A stretch of DNA of 64,000 bases from Aldrovandia affinis (Eukaryota > Chordata > Actinopteri > Notacanthiformes > Halosauridae): contig JAINUG010000191.1 of assembly GCA_029706075.1 (NCBI GenBank), positions 1,653,501 through 1,717,500 on the forward strand. Direction: 5' to 3'. The position numbers were made by a program, and so were the translations under genes. Below the pieces are notes generated by a model that saw only the letters and a list, made by a program, of their open reading frames with translations, did no database searches and was not told the DNA's origin. Position 1 is the first letter of the stretch. Every line of letters begins with the position of its first letter. Positions 61,444-64,000 of this stretch are shown here, piece after piece.

Positions 61444-61605
61444 GTGTGGGGGCACAGTGGGTGCCATTCTAACCTGCCCGCTGGAGGTGGTGAAGACCAG
61501 ACTGCAGTCTTCCTCTGTCACTCTCTACATCTCTGAAGTGCAGCTCAGCACCGTCAACGGAGCCAGTGTTGCACGAGTGTCCCCTGGACCGTTGCATTGC
61601 CTCAA
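61444..61605 (+). CDS. slc25a36: slc25a36 coding exon 2 (first carrier signature)
   Basis: Second coding exon, 162 bp, bounded by a polypyrimidine tract plus AG (acceptor at 61442-61443) and a donor GTGAG at 61606. Joined to exon 1 it reads [20 protein letters not shown], then [15 protein letters not shown] and ends SPGPLHCLK. It carries the start of transmembrane helix 1 and the first mitochondrial-carrier signature Px[DE]xx[KR], seen as PLEVVK. The loop after helix 1 is the SLC25A36-type loop and not the SLC25A33 one. The exon ends after two bases of a lysine codon that is completed by exon 3. It is read only by splicing: the same frame extended leftward into the intron is not protein-like. 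Confidence 0.95.
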
Positions 61606-61623
61606 GTGAGAACACTTTCGCTG

Positions 61624-61648
61624 TCATCATCATCATCATCATCATCAC
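61624..61648. repeat. (TCA)n microsatellite
   Basis: About eight TCA triplets, 18 bp after the exon 2 donor. Confidence 0.95.
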
Positions 61649-62173
61649 CTTTGTTTCCATAATGTGGATATCCTGTAGTGCCCCCCAATGGGCATCATGA
61701 TATTAAGTAATGTTATTGTCAATCTAGGAATGATATTCATAGCATTGGTAGGATACAGCCCTAGTTTTCAAAACAATGCATAAACTCCCTTACCATCATT
61801 CCCTTGGCCTGTTGCCCTTTGACCTTTAGTGTAGGCTCCAGCAGTATTGTGGGGAGTTTCCACCCAGGAAACATGGAAAAGTTTCCACCATGGAAAATTC
61901 CACCATGTCATACTTTAAATTGCATTGTTTGCATCAATTTGACCAGTGACTTTCAATGTGATACCATCCATTTTGGGGCCTTTACCAAGTGAAGTGGCAA
62001 CAGCTCATGGGTACGACAAAGGTCCAGGGAACCTTTAAATTGTAAATTAATCAGTAACACAACAGGAATCACAGAAGTGATGGTTGATGGTGTTCATCCC
62101 TCAGTGCAGACCGACTTGTCTTCTCTTCACCTCTGGCCTCACAGGTTAATAAAGATCAAAGACATCTCTGCTC

Positions 62174-63077
62174 TGTGAGGTACGGGATAAGGACCCAGAC
62201 GCAGACCAGGATCAGGCAAAAAGGAACGTTTAATTCAGGCAGGGGTCAAAACCAGTAGTAATCCAGAGAGTAGTCAATAAACAATCCAAAAAGTCAAAAC
62301 CAAGAAATCAGAATAGGCAAACAAAACAGAATCGGCAGGCAAACTCGAAGTGAAAACAGAAGGGGTGTCTCGGGAAAATGCAACAGACTCTGGCTTACTA
62401 ACAATTGGCACAGGGAATGATGATCAACATTCTGACAAGGAGTGAACATAAACACGGAACATATATACAAGCAGGGAAGGGAAACACAATAGGAATCAGG
62501 TGTGACTGGGAGGAGAGAAGGGCAGGAAAACGATGGGATTCGCTAATACAATAACGAGGGGAAACGAAAGACACGGACTGGGAATCACACAGACAATATA
62601 GACATAGACAATATACGACCTGGAAGAGCAGGCAGACACGTGCACAGTTCGAAGGGGAGGAACGCATTGAGAGAATCTGCGTGCAAATGAAGCGAAATGT
62701 GAGAAGCGTACAGGGATAGGACAACGAGAGAGAGAATGATATCGATAGATAGAAGCGTGAGATAATTAGTCATTAGTAATGTTAGTAACTTAATCTAAAT
62801 CCCTAATGTTAGTAGATTAGTAGGTTAGTACTATATACATCTAACTAATATATACAGAGTGGTTTTAGAAAGGAAGAAGAAAGTAAATGAGATAAGAAAT
62901 GAAGACAGAAAAACCGTATAGTTAAATTTCCCGAAGTGCATGACAAAGACAAGGAGTGGATCTCGAACAACAAGGAACACAGACAGACGGGGAACAGAAC
63001 GTGAATGAAACATGAATGATAAGAATAATATATAAACAAAGTACAAAAACAAACCGAACAGACAGCAAAACATAACA
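62174..63077 (-). mobile_element. Solo LTR in slc25a36 intron 2, 904 bp
   Basis: Closely matches the LTR at 8399-9317 over its whole length, with point differences and small indels. It begins TGTGAGGTACGGGATAAGG and ends AAAACATAACA, and is flanked by the 5-bp target duplication TGCTC at 62169-62173 and 63078-63082. The minus-strand TATA-like box is at about 62458-62467 and the polyA-like signal at about 62230, so the LTR is antisense to slc25a36. Confidence 0.92.
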
Positions 63078-63145
63078 TGCTCCATTTCTCTCCCTACAGT
63101 TTAGTGCAAGACTAATACATATAATCTCTCCCTCTTTCCCTACAG

Positions 63146-63223
63146 GTTAATATTGGAAAAAGAAGGACCACGTTCTTTGTTCAGAGGGTTGGGACCTAAC
63201 CTGGTGGGCGTGGCTCCGTCAAG
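63146..63223 (+). CDS. slc25a36: slc25a36 coding exon 3
   Basis: Third coding exon, 78 bp. The acceptor is a pyrimidine-rich stretch ending in CAG at 63143-63145, and the donor is GTAGTAAG at 63224. The joined frame reads [20 protein letters not shown] followed by GVAPSR, the conserved matrix-helix and start-of-helix-2 region of the first carrier repeat. It ends after two bases of an arginine codon (phase 2). The following exons (helix 2 onward, two more carrier repeats) lie beyond the window, so about 94 of an expected roughly 310 residues are present. Confidence 0.95.
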
Positions 63224-64000
63224 GTAGTAAGAGCTCTAAATTCAATGTGCAGTCATTTCGTTTCTTCATTTTGAAGTGTAAAAAACTTTGTCATTATTTG
63301 TCAAAACAATACAATTCCACTGAATTTAAAAGTCCATGGAATATTGTTTAGAATATGGAATCCATATCTTGAGTGATCTTAGGAAGGCAAATGGCAACCA
63401 CAGAGAACTGTCTATCAGAATGCATGCATACACTGTCTTTCAGAATGCATGCATACACTGTCTTTCAGAATGCATGCATACACTGTCTTTCAGGCAAACA
63501 AATGTCCTTTATTTGTTTTATATGTTGGTGGCAGGTTTATATACCCAACTCTTAAACATCATCACAGGTGCGCTTGGAGAGGATTACTATTTGTGTCCTT
63601 TTAAATCAGTGAGCTTTCAGCTGTCTGCGTGACCTTCGACCTCCCAAAATATCTGGGCCTGTAGGAATTTCTGAGTTTCCCATTGGGGTTGACAGGGCTT
63701 GGCTAAAAAGGACTGGTTTAGCACCCTTGTGGCTGTGATTGTCAATCCTGGCAGTAGCCCGTTGTTGGTTTGATCCATAGCCAAGTCATGTAACAAAAAT
63801 ACAACCTTGGTTCTATACTTGGCTCTTTGCATTGCACAGAAGGTCTAGGGTAATGGCATGCAGTTGGCTGGCATCCTTTCTACTCATTGGCCAGGTTGCC
63901 CATTGCTCAGGGAATGGGGAGATGGTCTAACCTTTTGAATCATCCGGACAAAGAAAGCTTTCCTGAGTTTCCTTATAGCAAAAAAAGCATGATCCAGTCC
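63224..64000 (+). other. slc25a36: start of slc25a36 intron 3
   Basis: Intronic sequence from the exon 3 donor to the end of the window. It contains a 25-bp tandem repeat (63416-63493). I see no further exon: the expected helix 2 motif following APSR is absent. Confidence 0.7.
63416..63493 (+). repeat. 25-bp tandem repeat, three copies
   Basis: Three exact copies of a 25-bp unit at 63416-63440, 63441-63465 and 63466-63490, containing GAATGCATGCATACACTG, with the next three bases of a fourth. Identity between copies suggests a recent expansion. Confidence 0.95.

Larger units (their letters stand above)
61606..63145 (+). other. slc25a36: slc25a36 intron 2, carrying a solo LTR
   Basis: GT-AG intron of 1,540 bp between exons 2 and 3. 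It contains a (TCA)n microsatellite at about 61624-61648 and a 904-bp solo LTR (62174-63077) in antisense orientation. The LTR ends about 68 bp before the exon 3 acceptor. Without the LTR and its duplicated target the intron would be about 630 bp. Confidence 0.85.

Noticed and set aside
61313..61609. Reading the long frame through 61313-61443 as slc25a36 coding sequence
   Set aside because: Sequence before 61444 is not conserved carrier protein; the acceptor at 61442-61443 and phase match with exon 1 show that it is intron.
63416..63493. Regularly repeated units that might suggest a CRISPR-like array
   Set aside because: The 25-bp units are directly adjacent with no spacers, in an intron of a vertebrate gene; a plain tandem repeat.

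Overview
This is a vertebrate window, almost certainly from a ray-finned (teleost-type) fish. It has split genes with GT/AG introns, long AC/GA/AT microsatellites, and a mix of Tc1, hAT, L2, L1-like, CR1-like, tRNA-SINE and LTR remnants typical of teleost genomes. I see no prokaryotic, organellar, rRNA or CRISPR sequence.

The only host gene I can support is slc25a36, the mitochondrial pyrimidine-nucleotide carrier. It lies on the + strand at the right end. Coding exon 1 is 54703-54743, exon 2 is 61444-61605 and exon 3 is 63146-63223. The gene continues past the window. The three exons join in phase and give the N-terminal about 94 residues, including the first mitochondrial-carrier signature. 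A CRE-like site, a CCAAT box and two upstream ATGs precede or overlap the start. Introns 1 and 2 are complete (6,700 and 1,540 bp).

Positions 1 to about 54,200 look intergenic, or like a large intron of a gene whose exons I cannot see. Left part (1-23 kb): decayed L2 pieces, microsatellites, two minisatellites, a candidate 1.4-kb solo LTR (6616-8041), a Tc1 element split by a 919-bp solo LTR (8345-10084), a tRNA-derived SINE, a CpG-rich island (about 21960-22450) and a small hAT-type MITE (22879-23050). Middle part (23-31 kb): unusually dense simple repeats, including about 180 bp of CT and 63 bp of AT, plus one non-LTR retrotransposon fragment. Right part (34-53 kb): SINE copies, a four-element nest (38378-43540), a SINE split by a non-autonomous hAT (45598-46887), a 136-bp retroposed repeat with a 13-bp target duplication, and a heavily decayed L1-like LINE (50265-52650).

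The most informative observation is the insertion history. Several elements were delimited by eye from target-site duplications: three or four solo LTRs, two hAT elements and a hAT MITE. Two solo LTRs (8399-9317 and 62174-63077) belong to one family; one sits inside a Tc1 transposase remnant and the other in intron 2 of slc25a36. I found no convincing undescribed protein system. The long open frames across microsatellites are low-complexity artefacts.
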